NCBI RefSeq assembly: GCF_022201045.2
Contig: NC_068556.1
Coordinates: 24,161,501-24,225,500, forward strand
Length of the DNA: 64,000 nucleotides
Direction of reading: 5' to 3'
DNA from: Citrus sinensis
Lineage: Eukaryota; Streptophyta; Magnoliopsida; Sapindales; Rutaceae
Part shown: piece after piece, positions 36,634 to 49,487 of the stretch
Numbering within the stretch: position 1 is the first letter of the stretch
Layout: the number at the start of each line of letters is the position of its first letter
The notes under the pieces: generated by a model
Seen by the model: the letters and a program-made list of their open reading frames with translations, nothing else
Told to the model about the DNA's origin: nothing
Database searches by the model: none
Program-made: the position numbers and the translations under genes

Positions 36634-37807
36634 ATGGCCAATAATCACCTAGGCTTTTATCTTCTCATGTTACTTAAGATTGTAACCACATTTGCAATCC
36701 CACCAAAAACTTTGAAAGAAGCATGTATTGGGGAAATTGGCTTTGAATTGCAATTTAACATTTACAATGATAGCTGCCCAGAGGCAGAGGCTATAATCTT
36801 TTCTTGGGTTGAAAATGCTGTTATGGAAGATTCAAGAATGGCGGCGTCACTGCTTCGTCTTCATTTTCATGATTGCTTTGTCAATGCAAGTCGTCTCCGT
36901 ATTTATTTATATTTCTGTCATCTATTATGTATATTGATTTATAATGTTATGGCATTTGAAGTTCATGCAGGGTTGTGATGCTTCAGTGCTGTTAGATGAC
37001 ACCGGGGACTTTGTTGGAGAAAAAACTGCACCACCTAATCTGAATTCACTGAGAGGATTCGAAGTCATAGATGCAATAAAATCTGATCTTGAATCTGTTT
37101 GTCCTGAGACTGTGTCTTGTGCTGACATTCTCGCAGTTGCGGCAAGAGACTCAGTTGTTTTAGTATGTGATGTTCCATCCACTTTGTGCTCCACCATAAT
37201 GATAATATTTCCAGTTCCGCTGAAACTGAAATGTATTTTGCAGACTGCTGGTCCAAGCTGGGAAGTGCCAATGGGCAGGCGAGATAGCTTTAGTGCAAAC
37301 AAAGCTGCAGCAACCAACGGCATCCCAGCTCCAAATTCTAGTCTCGCAGATCTCGTGGCCAAGTTCCAGAACGTTGGCCTCACGCTGCAAGACATGGTTG
37401 CCCTTTCTGGTGCGCACACGATGGGAAAGGCTCGATGCTTGACTTTCAGCTCCAGGCTACAAAGCAGCAGCAACACAAATGGTCCAGACAATAATCCAGA
37501 CTTCCTTCAAAGTCTACAGCAGCTTTGCTCGGGATCCGACATCGATGCACTTGCACAGCTTGATCTGGTGACCCCCGCAACATTCGACAACCAGTACTAC
37601 ATTAACCTTCTTTCTGGAGAGGGGTTACTTCCATCCGATCAAATTCTCGTGAGCCAAGATCAAACACGCGAAATCATTAATTCATATGCCGAGGACACGT
37701 CCGTTTTCTTTGAGGATTTTAAGATTTCTATGTTGAAGATGGGAAGCCTGGGGCCTGCGTCCGGAAATGATGGTCAAATTCGTCGCAACTGTCGCGTGGT
37801 TAATTAA
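36634..37807 (+). CDS. secreted class III peroxidase, PRX40-like
   Basis: Exons 36634-36885, 36971-37162 and 37244-37807 give 335 aa. Class III peroxidases are secreted haem enzymes that use hydrogen peroxide to oxidise phenolics and cross-link wall components. Residues 1-21 form a hydrophobic signal peptide. The distal haem site RLHFHDCFV has R75 and H79; the proximal ligand is H206 in LSGAHTMGKARC. The eight conserved Cys are present, starting at C48 in NDSCPEAE, plus one extra at C31. Blocks such as EKTAPPNLNSLRGFEVIDAI, QLDLVTPATFDNQYY and NLLSGEGLLPSDQ closely resemble Arabidopsis PRX40, a tapetum peroxidase implicated in extensin cross-linking. The first intron begins with GC (AAT/GCAAGT) rather than GT, and the family's usual third intron is absent. 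The gene faces FCA tail-to-tail. Confidence 0.95.
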
Positions 37808-38554
37808 TCCCAAGCTTGTTAGATGCTGCATTTCAGTTAGCCAGTAATCTTGAGTATGTATGCCTAACATTAGTAAAGTTTCAAGCAAAATTGCTCTAAT
37901 AAGAGGTCTTGTGCTACTATCATGATTTCTAAAAAAAAAGTGCTACTATCATGATTAATATTTTCTAGACGAAAAAAAACACCCGAGAAGCTCGGATGAA
38001 ACCTACAAAAGAGTTTATCACTTTATTGCTACAATGGTTAACGCTAAATATTTTAACTATAGCAACAGTTTATGTTACAAAGGAGGTAAGGGAGCAATAG
38101 AAGAGGTTATAACATTGTATTACAAAGGCATTGACTGCCTTGGGTATGACGGCACATAAGATATATTCATCAAGCCAGTAACTGCAAAGGGCGTACTTTT
38201 ATGAGGTCTCAGTATTGAAAGTTCAAAGCAACTGTTTCTGCATGTCTCTGCCAGAAGTTTGCTATAATAGATCAGCATCCTTCAAAGAGCATACTTTTAT
38301 CCCTTGTGCCCCCTGGCTCCACATTTCCATTTCAAGTCCCTGTGGATGAATTATGTTTTCAACATAGAGGACGAGAGGAATAAAAGATAATAGCGCATTT
38401 CAACAAAATGTGTGAAGCTACAACAAAAAATCACACCCTTCTAAACAACTTTTTTGACTTCTCCTTGCCTAGCTCTCTCCCCAGCACCCTTTTTTTTTTT
38501 TGGTCCAAAAGGCAAGGGGATAAAAAGGAGGAGTGGGAATGAGGGTTTGAGAAA
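37808..38554. other. convergent 3' regions of the peroxidase gene and FCA
   Basis: About 750 bp between two stop codons on opposite strands, expected to hold both 3' UTRs and poly(A) sites. A 17-bp direct repeat GTGCTACTATCATGATT (near 37911 and 37939) flanks an A-run. No other gene is seen. Confidence 0.6.
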
Positions 38555-41500
38555 TTAGAGTGAGAGAAAATTGTTAGCACCTGATGGCTTATTCTTCCAC
38601 ATCCAATCTTGAGCAGCCTGAAGCCCCTGCAGTATATGAAGACCATAAGAATGTGTGGTAATAACAGAGAAGATGAGAAGATAAAATTGACGGCACTCTT
38701 GCTACCTGTTGGAAGCGTGTTGGATTATTAACTGAACCAGCTGCTACAGGAGGTAATTGAGTATAACCAAGCTCCTGCAAAACCCAAAAGTTTCAGCAAA
38801 TAAAAAAACCATGTGATATTACCAACAGAAAAGAATGAAGCTTAAGCAAAAGCTAAGATGATAAGCTTAGATGATAATCTATGGCACATATTCTATAAGC
38901 AAACACTACCCTCAGGTACTGCAAAATTCAAGCATATTTTATCATGAAAAGAAATCTGAGACCTGTGTTATCCAAGGCATTTTCTAATGACCGATATATT
39001 CCGCATATAAAATTGTCAATGCGTTCTATACACGTAAGTAGACACAGCAACTAGTAAAGTTGACCAAATAGAGGCTCAATTGATACAATCACAGAATTTG
39101 GTGAATATAGAACAATAATAAATACAACATGATTTCAGACAATCTTGCTCAATTAGACGAAATTTCATAATTTGAATAAGCCATTGTTAGAGTGTTGGTA
39201 AAAAAAAAACTATTTTCTTAAAGAATAATACCTGAGCATTGTGCTGACCCCTAACCACAGGAGCTTGATACTGGATTTCCACACCACAAGATCAGCAGTA
39301 GCAATCACATCTTATAAACATTGTAGAAAAACAATGAAGGGAATACTTACCGAAGAAGAAAAAGGATGTTGTAACTGCTGCTGTTGCTGCTGCCGGAGCT
39401 GTGTTTGAAGCTGCACCTGTTGTGTTTGTGGAATGTGCTGAGCAGGTAAAACTTGGGAGTGCAACTGCGATGGAGGCTGCTGTACTGGTGGTTTTTGTTG
39501 CTGCTGCTGTTGTTCGAATAATGTCAACTCTTCAGGTTTCTCCCACTACATTTTCCCAGTGAAATAATCGTCACATACATAGAAGGCCAAATGCAAAATT
39601 AAGCATGTGAATGGTTAAATTGTCTTACCTTGCTAACACCAGTTACACAGTTATAATAGTACTTGTATCCATCAGGCGAGGTATGTTCCGTCCAACTACT
39701 TTTTGCAGGAGCTACTGTCTGTGATGACACAGATGCAGCAGGACCAATAGATGTAGACACAGGCAGATCTGCAGCTGGTGCTGAAGCAGGAGCACTGGCA
39801 ACAGTCTGTGGAGCAATCCCAGCCCACTGAGACTGCAAAATAAAATGTTCAGCAAATAACTTAAATGTTGCAAAAAGTTCAAATGAACTTTATTTTTTGT
39901 GCTTCTAAATATGAAGTATATGATTAACGGTGGTGCAGACAAAAGAAGACACGATTCAGTTCCAAAAAGCTTTGACATATTATCAAGCCAAAAGCCCTCT
40001 GTAATCCTATGGGGCAGAAACTGGAAGTGACAATCATTCACCATGTCAAGGTTCACAAAGAACAGCTCATGTCACTGATGCGCTTATAACAAGTGAAGAC
40101 AGCCCGGTATGAAGAAGTCTCAAATCAGAGAACTATTCTAATCCTGTCATACCTGCTGTTTAGTACCCTGAGAACCTTGCTGCAATGGTAGATTTTGATT
40201 TGACGGTTGCATCAGCTGTAATTGTTGCTGCAGCTGGGAGAATGCCTGCTGGGATGATTGAAAAGTTGCTTGCAGAGTCTGCGTCTGCTGTGACAGCATC
40301 TGCGCTAACTGAGATGGGGACTGCTGATAAGGTTGATGTAATTGCTGCTGAACAGGAGCAGGTAACTGCTGTTGATTTGTCCCACCAGGGAGTGAACTAG
40401 ATTGGGGCTTAATATTTAGAGGAGTTGGTAGTGCTGTAGACGAAGAGGCAATCTGCTGACCCTGAGGTTGGGAAGCAGGCAAATTTCCACTCATACCAAG
40501 TAAATGCTGTGATGGTAAGGCTTGACTGAAAGATGTTTGACCAGGAATCTGTAGCTGCCTGAGATGGGAATTTTGTGTATGGGAGTAAGAAGATGGAACC
40601 TGAGGGTGAAGTTGAAGTGGAGGCATATGCTGAGGTGATTGAAGGGGCTTCTGTAGTGGTGATATTTGTTGACCAAGGGATGGAGCTTGGGACTCAGGTT
40701 GGCAAAAATTCTGAAAAATTTTATTGGAAGTTTTGTTACTCATTATGGTATGACCAGGGAAGACCATTAAGGCATTAAAATGTAAACAGATTTCACTTAC
40801 CTGTTGTAAAGCAGATGAAGTTGAAGAAACAGCCAGTCCCGGAAGAGGAACATCAGCAGGACCACCCTATAGTAGTGAAAGAATGGTTAAGTAACTGTAA
40901 GAAATAAGAGACTCTTCGTGCATGTAAATAAGACTAAATATTTTGCAATTCCAAGCCATCGAGGCATCAACTATAGTTTGCATTTCACACATCAAAATGC
41001 AATACCATAAACAAATATTCAAGATATCGTGTTGCAGAATCATCAAATTTGTTCTTACTGGATTTAAAGGCATTCCCAGGTCACCTGACCTAGGAGGCAA
41101 CTGATTCCCAAAACCACGAATACCAGGATTAGATAGTGGCCCCATATTCCGGGGACTCATGGGATGCCAAGCATTCTGAGGAATCTGGTCGGTGATAGGG
41201 TCACCAAAATTCGGTGGGGGTCTATAGGAATATAAAATCATTAGTTCACCAGTATTAAAATCAGGTGAGAATTAAGAAAAAGGCAAAGTAATAAAGCTCA
41301 TCACTAAATATGTTGGTGGAAGGGGATACCTGGGGCTGGGTGGTTGGAACCGAGGACCGAAACCTGGACCTCCAAATGTGGGACCACTCCTAGGGAAGAA
41401 ACAAAAGTTATCACAATGGGAGATAATTTGCTCAATCAATAAACAGAAAGGCATAAACTGCAATAATGTTTCTTGTATATATCATAAACTAATCCTTCCT

Positions 41501-44500
41501 CATCTGTTTGCAATTAATGTATATTATGTCATAAAGAAAAACCTTGAATCTCCAGGCCTGGGCCTCTTAGGATCAGCAAACCGGACAGTTAATGGTTGAT
41601 CACATCCCTAACGTGCAGAAAAAGATAAATGAATAACCTTCAAAGCTCTAATTTATAATCCAGTATATTCCAGAAGTAAAAGACTAGGCCTAACATTCTT
41701 CAAGTAACAAACAATGCTTACTCTCATTGTATAAATTCCATTAAGAGCATTTATAGCTGCCAATGCCATATCTCTGTGAGAGTATTTAACAAATCCACAT
41801 CCTTAAGAAAGAATCAACGAAAGTATCAGGAATAGGAAGAACCAACATGATGAAAACAGCTTCCATATAAAAAAATGAGGACAGACAATAGATGCTGATA
41901 TCAGAACAACAAGAAGAAAAAACAATCCATGACCCTATTATTACATTGAAGATAGCCATTTGATTGGGGAACTACTTAACAATACTAATGATTTCAACCA
42001 TATCATAAAAAATTTAGAAAAGAAACTATAAAGTCAAAAATCATCAGGCCACTTTTACTCGTATATTCCCTACTCTCTCGCATTGCAAAAAGAAATGCAC
42101 ATATACATGGGCAAAACTGATAATTATATCATCTGCTCGGGTCCAATGATCTCTCAGCAATCAACTGTGATACAACATAGGAAATGCGAACAAGTGAAGC
42201 AACATTTCATCCATACTTCAAATCAAATTAGCAGATTGAAGTTTTTAAGATTAAAATAGGAGAAAAAAGGCATACCACGGCTCTGCTTCAGTTCATCACG
42301 CATAAGGTAAACATCTTCAACTCGACCATATGGTGAAAAGATCTGCGAAAGAAAATAGTTTCTCTCACTACTGGAGAAAGAAAGTTCCTATGCTTAGTAT
42401 TTAATAACCATTAACAAAGACAGCAAAACTAAACACAGACAGTTGACATCTCACATACTTCCTCGACTTCTTTTTCAGTAGCTTGTTTGTTCAGCGAGCC
42501 TACAAACAGTTTGTATTCTACTGCACCTATAATAAACAGGAATAACATGCAGATTAGAAACATTAGTTATGTTAGAACAACATAACTATTTACATATATA
42601 TTAACACCATTTCAAATGAAAAACTATATGTTTGAGAACAAATTTTCCCCCAGCAAAGCAGTTGCCAGCAGACCATGCCCGTCTCTAGTAGCAAGAATGT
42701 AAATGCAATTGAAGGGAAAACAATCATCAATAATTACCAAGGCGCTCCCTTTCCCCATCCGCATATCGAACTTGGATAGGACCCACACCCTGGTAAACAC
42801 ATTTATGCGTCAGAAACTACCATTGTTATCAAAGTACTAGGAAGTCAAGACCAGCAAGAAAACTGACCCCGGGTAGAGTATGTTGATTGTGCAAGGCTCT
42901 AATGGCCCTATCAGCTTCTTCTGAAGTCGCATATTTTATAAAACAACAACCTGGACAACCAAAGAATGTTTATCCTGATTTTATTAAGCCATTGACACCC
43001 TATGAATGATGGTGCAAATAGGTAGGTTGAACATATAAGTCAGTAGTATACACCCATGTAATACTATTTACTGTGAACATGGATATAAAAGACATAACTC
43101 CAAGACAAAATATATCATTGCCATTCACCTAAATCCATTCATTCAAGAAAGAATATTTAAATAAACAGAGAAACAACTAATTTGATAGGAAACTAAAGAC
43201 TTTAAATTAAAATGAAAACAAAAATCGCGACTGGCACATTAAACATCAAAACATAATACAGCCCCCATTTGATACAAAATGTGCAGAAACATATATGCCT
43301 AAAAATGATTAATTTCATAAGCAAGTCCATGGGAATAACATCAACGAGCAAGAGCACCTTGCTTCATAAAGTGTAAAAAGTATGATCATACACAAGTACC
43401 AGACCTCAATCTTCTAAAGAAGGAAGATGTGGCCCACTTCCTTTTGTACCAAGTTTTTCCTTGTGTTCTGCATGCGTGCGTGAATCATGTAGGTTTTACT
43501 TTTTAGTAAGAAACTAAAAATTGTATTAATGTGGAGAATCATTATAGGAAGTGGGCCACCCGTGCACTAAGAAAGCAAAAAAATGAAAACTTTTCTGTGC
43601 TACACAAAAGTATACCCAAACACCCCTCTACAAGGTTAGACCAAAGTAGCTCAAGTCAAAGGAAAGTACAAAGATAGAATATGCATAACTGGACAATCTC
43701 AATGTTTACTACCATTACAAAAAGAACTGTCATAATTATAAACGGATTATCAATTATTGTTGAAAAAGAAGATGCCCTTTCCAAATCCAATAAAATATCA
43801 CACGTACTGTTCAAAGATATGAGATACCCTCACAAGGAATGAACGGTGCAACCGAATTAACCAATTAAAACATTTGCTACACCCGACATGGAGGCTCCAT
43901 ACTTATCAAGTCCCCTAAACATCAAATTGAAATCCCATAGAGTCATTTACAAGGAATTGAAACCACACGCTGAAATTCAAATAGACTAATTAAGAAGCAC
44001 AATCCAATTTTCTTTCAAAAAAGAATAGGGAAGAGGGGCAGAGAGGGCCATTCCCAAACATCAAAGCCAATGATTACATTCATCCAAAGCAGAATAGAAA
44101 AATGAAATGGTAACACAATCACACCTCCAGCTCATACAATTCTCAAAAGGAAACAGCCGAATAGCAAGTGCATGATGTAGACAATAAGAGTTGAACATTT
44201 GTGTGTCTAAGTAAATCATGCACACTGGACGAGGGTTTTTGCAGCTTAGACATTGATACTGGAAGTGAATCATCAAAGTAAAAAGCCCACCACAAAGAGA
44301 AAACATACATCGCATCCAAAATGTGAGTCATTTGCACAGAGAATTAATAAACAGGCCAAGAAACTGTTGGCTGTGGAAAAATAACACGCACCATCAAAAT
44401 AAAGCTAATATCTTTGAATGCCCATACACTTTGCAAGAACACATAACAATATAAGATGCTGGGGAGCCATAACCTAACATCAACTGACAAGCCACAACAG

Positions 44501-47500
44501 CTTAACCTCATTTATAAAATAGATTGAGGTTCTTCCATACTCTGAATAATTTCAAACTGCTCACATCACATCACATCACATATACTACAGATGAAAAAGA
44601 AACAATCAATGCTATGCATTCCATTCATAAGGCGTCCAATGTGAAACCCGCACTGACTAAGAGAACGTACCAAAAGCTTAAAATCTTCCCCACAAATGCA
44701 AGTCCCAGTCTTAAATTCATTCCAAGATTAAGCATTCGGATATCTAATTAAAATCAACAAAACAAAACTGAAACTGAAATCTAATAAGCGCCTCCTTAGA
44801 TGAAATTTCTAATGTAAAATTTATTTACATCAATATAAACAAAGCGTCAACCATATCCATAAATGTTAAAGCAATAAGAAAGAAAAACAATTTAAAAGTG
44901 ACTATGAATGATCCATCCACACAAACATACTGAAAAACACCAATGCAAAAAATTTCCCGTTCACGCATAGTAAGTTGTTAATCAGCTACGAATTGATATT
45001 GCTTCATACAATATAAATAACGCAACTATGTCATGAAGAACCAGTAGTTGCCTTCTCTAACGTGAAAAGGGCAAAAACCAATCATCCATCTCAAGAAAAA
45101 ATTGACAACAATCATCCTGAAACAATTATAAAAAGGGAGAGGGAACGGAAGACAACACATATAATGCAGAATGCTTCTTGGCACCCACACAGAGAAGTTA
45201 ATCGGCAATATGATCCATGGGATTGGTACTAGATATGCTGAAATCATTAATTAATTATCTCATGAAGTCTAGTCTGCTACTTCCGGCATCACAGAAGCTT
45301 AGCCACATGATGTGGTTATTCACAAATTAGCGTACCTTACAATTTTGACGAATAAAGTTAGATCTACATTCCTAAGCACATAACCAACTATAATTGCCCA
45401 AAATTAAAAACAGCTAATATGATTGATCGGAAATCGTAGATGTAAGAAAACATCCAACAGATGATTCAAGTACACATCACCATTGCAGAAAAACTAACAG
45501 GAAGGACAAAAGACCATAAGTAATCACAGGCCTGATATTTGCCTCCACAAATTGATTTTGTAGCAATATGAACTTGAGCATTCATTTCCACTGAACTAAA
45601 AAGCACCTGAACCAGAATCAATCCCTCCAGATGATAGAGGGTCGCAAGATTTGATTACTAACTGCGGCATTGACAGTTGAACAACCCCACATTTGACATC
45701 TTATAAATAGAGTAAGAACATCACACATTACATCCATAAGTATCCAAACTGTGATATCCCAAAAATCCAATCACAACACCCAGAAATAATTCCATTCGTA
45801 TTTTACATCACATACCGAGGCATGAGGAACTAGAATTCAGCAAAATGCCAACCCATTAACAGATAATATCCAAGGAATATGATGAGCAATTAACAATGAA
45901 CCCAAATTGTTCAGAGTGGTAGGCCCGAGGTCACGAGCAGCAAACAACAAGACAAAACTAACCAAAAACCAAGTATTGATAGCTGTGCATAACTTGTTAT
46001 ATTACATCCTCAGGCGTGCTTGGATGAATAAAACAGAAGCAAACTATCCTAAGTTAGTTCAGGCACTCAAACTTCCAAGCACATCGAGAACTTTGGAAAA
46101 TGGCCCATAATTCAACAATTGCAATAACACATGGAAGAAATAAAAAAACTAATAGGCCTTTATTAGTAAAAAAAAAAAAACAGTAGGATTGACATCCCAT
46201 GTTCTGATCATCATTGAAGGAAAGAATGCCCAAAGACATATTTTAACATCATAGACCACATAAATGCACACTTGTGGTACATAATGGACAAAGAGTTCGC
46301 ATTTTCGACAAATAACATCAACAAAAGCCTGCTCAACATCAAAGGAGCTAAAAAGTATACTCTCTAATACAACCACTCTGGAACCACGAAGCACCGAAAC
46401 ATGCTTCAATTGCACATTGAAGCATATGAAGTCAGCCAGCTAGGCCAAATACATAAAGACAACAACCATAAATTTGCTACCCCCAATATCTATCCAACTG
46501 TTAGCTATATGGCTTCCAAATACTTATAAGTCATACAATCCAATTATCATCCATATCTAATCCACAATTAACTTCAAATCCATATCCTGTAGTCAATATG
46601 GAAATTATATAGAGTCATTGTAAGCCATCAAATATCTTTTAACAAAAATGAGATAAAAATCCAACAAGAGAAGGAAAAACCACAAAAAGCCTCCAAGTAT
46701 AAAGTGATCAATAACCATGAAAAAGGAAAAATCCGTAATTACTATCTATACTGTACAACAGTTGCACTTTTGAATATCCTGACATTATTAACCTACTCCC
46801 ATTACAAATACTTGTTAAGTAATGCCCCACCATTGTAACTGACAAATTATTACAAGCAAACAATCTAATAGCAACTGCTATACAAAGCTGGTATTATATA
46901 AGTTCACATCTTGCCTCACGTATGTACAGACTGACAAATCAAAAAGAGTCGTAACAAAACCAACAAGCCGAAAACTTGTTGCAAAACTAACAGAGACGAA
47001 AGATGAGCTTAGTTTGCTCCCATCAGCCTCTCAGGGGAACCTGAAAAAAGATAGGTATAAATCACAGTTACTTCAGGGAAAATAACATTTGTACATACCT
47101 TGTTGTTGTCCTGTCTTCTTATCCTTAATCAAAGCCACCTCAATCACATTTCCATGTTCTTCAAACAAGGGACGAATCTGACATCAGATAAGTAATTCAT
47201 TACAAAATTAGACTACATCATGACAAGAAGGAAAAATCAATCATGATTACAGGACACAGTTAGATGTATTAAGAGTCACTAGAAATCTTGTATTGACATA
47301 TCTTCTTTTGGGGGGAGGGGGGGGGGGGACTGATATAAAAGCTTCTAGTAATTGTGATAATACACACATCTCAGTAACCTACTTGGAAGTATAATATCCA
47401 GGTTGATAAACAGTCACTCAATTCCTAATCAGCTACAAATCCTAGATGTAAGGATGTACGAGCTTTTCAAAACGGAACAGACAGGCAATCCTAGAATGAA

Positions 47501-48344
47501 AATACTCATGAAAGGTAGATTTCGACACAAGTTAGGCATCAATTTACTTACATCCTCTTCTCTGGCTGTCTTCGGAACAGACCCTACAAATAGCTTGGCA
47601 AAACTGCTGCCATCCGCAAGATCTGATAGGGTAGCAAAAAACATATTAAGGTGCTGATGATAACAAACAAGACAGAACTCCAAAATAACAAGTATCGAGG
47701 AAACAAAATTTAAATTATAGTCCAACTGAAGTATAAGTAAAAACAAAAATACAAATTAATTGACATTATCAATGTAAACCAAATATTTATCAATTATAAC
47801 TGATACCCCAAGCTATCAAATTTTATCAAATACACCCCTGGAAGTGGAATATATACAAGGACGCAAACAAAATTAAAGAAATCTAACCAGGAGAAGGCCC
47901 TCCTCGGCCGGAAAATCCACGTTTCTGTCCTGAAATTTGCGGAACAGGCAGCGACTGTGGCAAAGGATAATTCATCCCCGACCTGGGCCCGGACATCGGC
48001 CTAAAGCCTCCACCCATTGGCCTGAACCCTCCTCCGACTCCACCTGGCGCACGACGTGGCGGGCTATCAAACGGGCGGTGCCCCCCATCTGCCCCTCCAA
48101 CCGCACCACCCCCGTCAACATGAAAGTCGTTCGGACTACGGCAACGATTAAATTGAAAAGAATCTTGATAACTACTGTTGCCGCTGTTGTTGTTGTTGCT
48201 GTAGCGGTTTGTTAAAGGACCGTCGGTGAAGCGAGAGGGACGGTTGTGACGGTTGTTGTTATAGTGAGAGTCTTGATTGTTGTTGAAGCTGCTGGTGTAG
48301 TTGCTGTTGGGCCCATAATAACGGTCTCCTCTTTGTCTCTCCAG
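38555..48344 (-). CDS. FCA: FCA, RNA-binding regulator of flowering and 3'-end processing
   Basis: Eighteen exons in minus-strand order: 48344-47888, 47622-47552, 47177-47099, 42950-42868, 42789-42738, 42526-42459, 42342-42276, 41801-41722, 41607-41543, 41389-41330, 41221-41059, 40866-40801, 40710-40153, 39832-39629, 39545-39351, 39270-39232, 38774-38706, 38626-38555. All junctions are GT-AG and keep frame, giving about 815 aa. FCA is a nuclear protein that promotes proximal poly(A)-site use at FLC antisense RNA and its own transcript. Parts: Asn/Gly/Arg-rich N-terminus; RRM1 with KLFVGSVPKTAREED (from 162) and GCCFIKYA (203); RRM2 with KLFVGSLNKQATEKEVEE (253) and GCGFVKYS (293); Pro- and Gln-rich region; WW domain between W670 and W692 (SSWTEHTSPDGYKYYYNC, WEKPEEL); Gln tail; end GLQAAQDWMWKNKPSGA. 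The frame has no ATG before residue 110, so a CUG start is inferred. Confidence 0.95.
42951..47098 (-). other. FCA: FCA intron 3 (about 4.1 kb), site of probable premature polyadenylation
   Basis: This intron splits RRM1 between QQQ and GCCFIKYA and is far longer than the other FCA introns. In Arabidopsis the corresponding intron 3 is also long and contains the proximal poly(A) site of the truncated FCA-beta transcript, through which FCA limits its own expression. Candidate AATAAA signals exist on the minus strand, for example at 46159-46164. No other gene or transposon with clear ends was seen in it. A poly-G tract lies just upstream in intron 2 (47310-47328). Confidence 0.7.
48342..48344 (-). 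other. FCA: probable CUG translation start of FCA
   Basis: The codon before GAGAGACAAAGAGG is CTG with A at -3 and G at +4 (AAGCTGG), an optimal context. An in-frame TAG lies 24 nt upstream. No ATG is present between that stop and residue 110 (ATG at 48017-48015), and the leader has no ATG near it. Arabidopsis FCA is known to initiate at a CUG. The Asn/Arg-rich sequence after this codon reads as continuous coding DNA. Confidence 0.75.
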
Positions 48345-49487
48345 CTTTGCTGACTGATAGTTAAAACCCTAACCCTAGAATTCAGATTTTAGAATTTAGA
48401 GAAAACAAAGCAGAACAGTGTTTGTCAAATAAAAAAAGATGGCGGGGGAGAGACTGGAGGGACAACGAGACAGAGGCTGTAATAACAACATTGGGCCTAA
48501 TATGAAAGCCCAATTGAACAACAGTACTGTAGAGTGCAGCTATCTTAAGGGACTCTTTGTTAAGACAATAATTTATTTAAGTGTTTAATTAAATAACGCC
48601 CATCGTAAAGGACTCTTTATTAATTTAATTAATTTACATGAAGTTATTTAATTAATTTAATTTATCACATTGACCAAACCAACTTCTTTTTCATACTGAT
48701 TCATTTATTCTTCTTCGCCCAAAGCCCTAAACCCCTCCCACAAACTCTCAAGCGCATCACTGCGCACGGCCAAGCAGCACAACCGCTGCCGGGGAATCGT
48801 CTCTGTTAAATTTTTGCACGGTAAGACATTTTTTTTCAATCTCTTTTGCGTATCCTCTCATTTGGTTACATGAAAAGTAAGTTAGTGGCTTGTTTGATCC
48901 GCTAGACCTAGAATTACATAGAAATGATATATCTCTAGAATATAATTGATTTTGAGCTTTAAGCATATGTTTTGTATGCGGGTCTTTTGACTTCTCTTGC
49001 TCCTTGCTCGTCAAACATGTTGGGTGTATTTATATCCCAATCAAATTGATCTGCGTTTTCAGCACTTTTTTTTATGGTTTTTGATTTGAATAACAAAGCT
49101 CGTGTTCTTTACAAGTTATTTTTATGTACTACTGCTTCTAGTAGGTGTTATTGTATTGAAGTTGAACCAAGCTCCAGCTTCTAGGTTCCTTATTTTTTGT
49201 TCACTTTATAAACAAAGAAATTTTATATATTTTTTCAGATTCTGTATTTGTGATTGTCATCTTGCAGTGAAGTAACGCGAAGCCTTGCTTGTCGGTTCTT
49301 TGCTTTTTTTTTGGGGGGGGGGGGGGGGGGTGGGGAAGGGGGGGGGGGGGGTTACTCAAACAGCCTATGGCCTATTATTGAGTTTTACTGAGGTATTGTC
49401 AACATGGTTAGTTGTTGTGGAGCAGGGCAGATTGAACTTGAAGGTGGATCTGAGTTGCAAGTTTAGCATTACAGTGATTTTGAAGAA
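48345..49487. promoter_or_regulatory. shared divergent promoter of FCA and GPN1
   Basis: Only 1.1 kb separates the two start codons. Motifs: telo-box AAACCCTAACCCT (48364-48376) in the FCA leader, a second CCCTAAACCCC near 48725 on the GPN1 side, and a site II pair TGGGCC (48492-48497) and GCCCA (48508-48512). Telo-box plus site II is typical of genes for growth and protein synthesis. A donor G/GTAAGA at 48821 and acceptors such as TTTAG at 49466 suggest a 5'-UTR intron in GPN1. Confidence 0.6.
49313..49351. repeat. poly-G tract
   Basis: Almost pure G over 39 bp, interrupted by T and AA, in the presumed 5'-UTR intron of GPN1. It could form G-quadruplexes. Long G runs are also prone to length errors in assemblies, so exact length is uncertain. 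Confidence 0.9.

Noticed and set aside
36925..37491. 188-codon antisense frame over the peroxidase gene
   Set aside because: A mirror of the conserved peroxidase exons; the sense strand explains the constraint.
40185..40400. Ala/Val/Glu-rich plus-strand frame
   Set aside because: Antisense of the glutamine-rich FCA exon 13 (CAG/CAA repeats read backwards).
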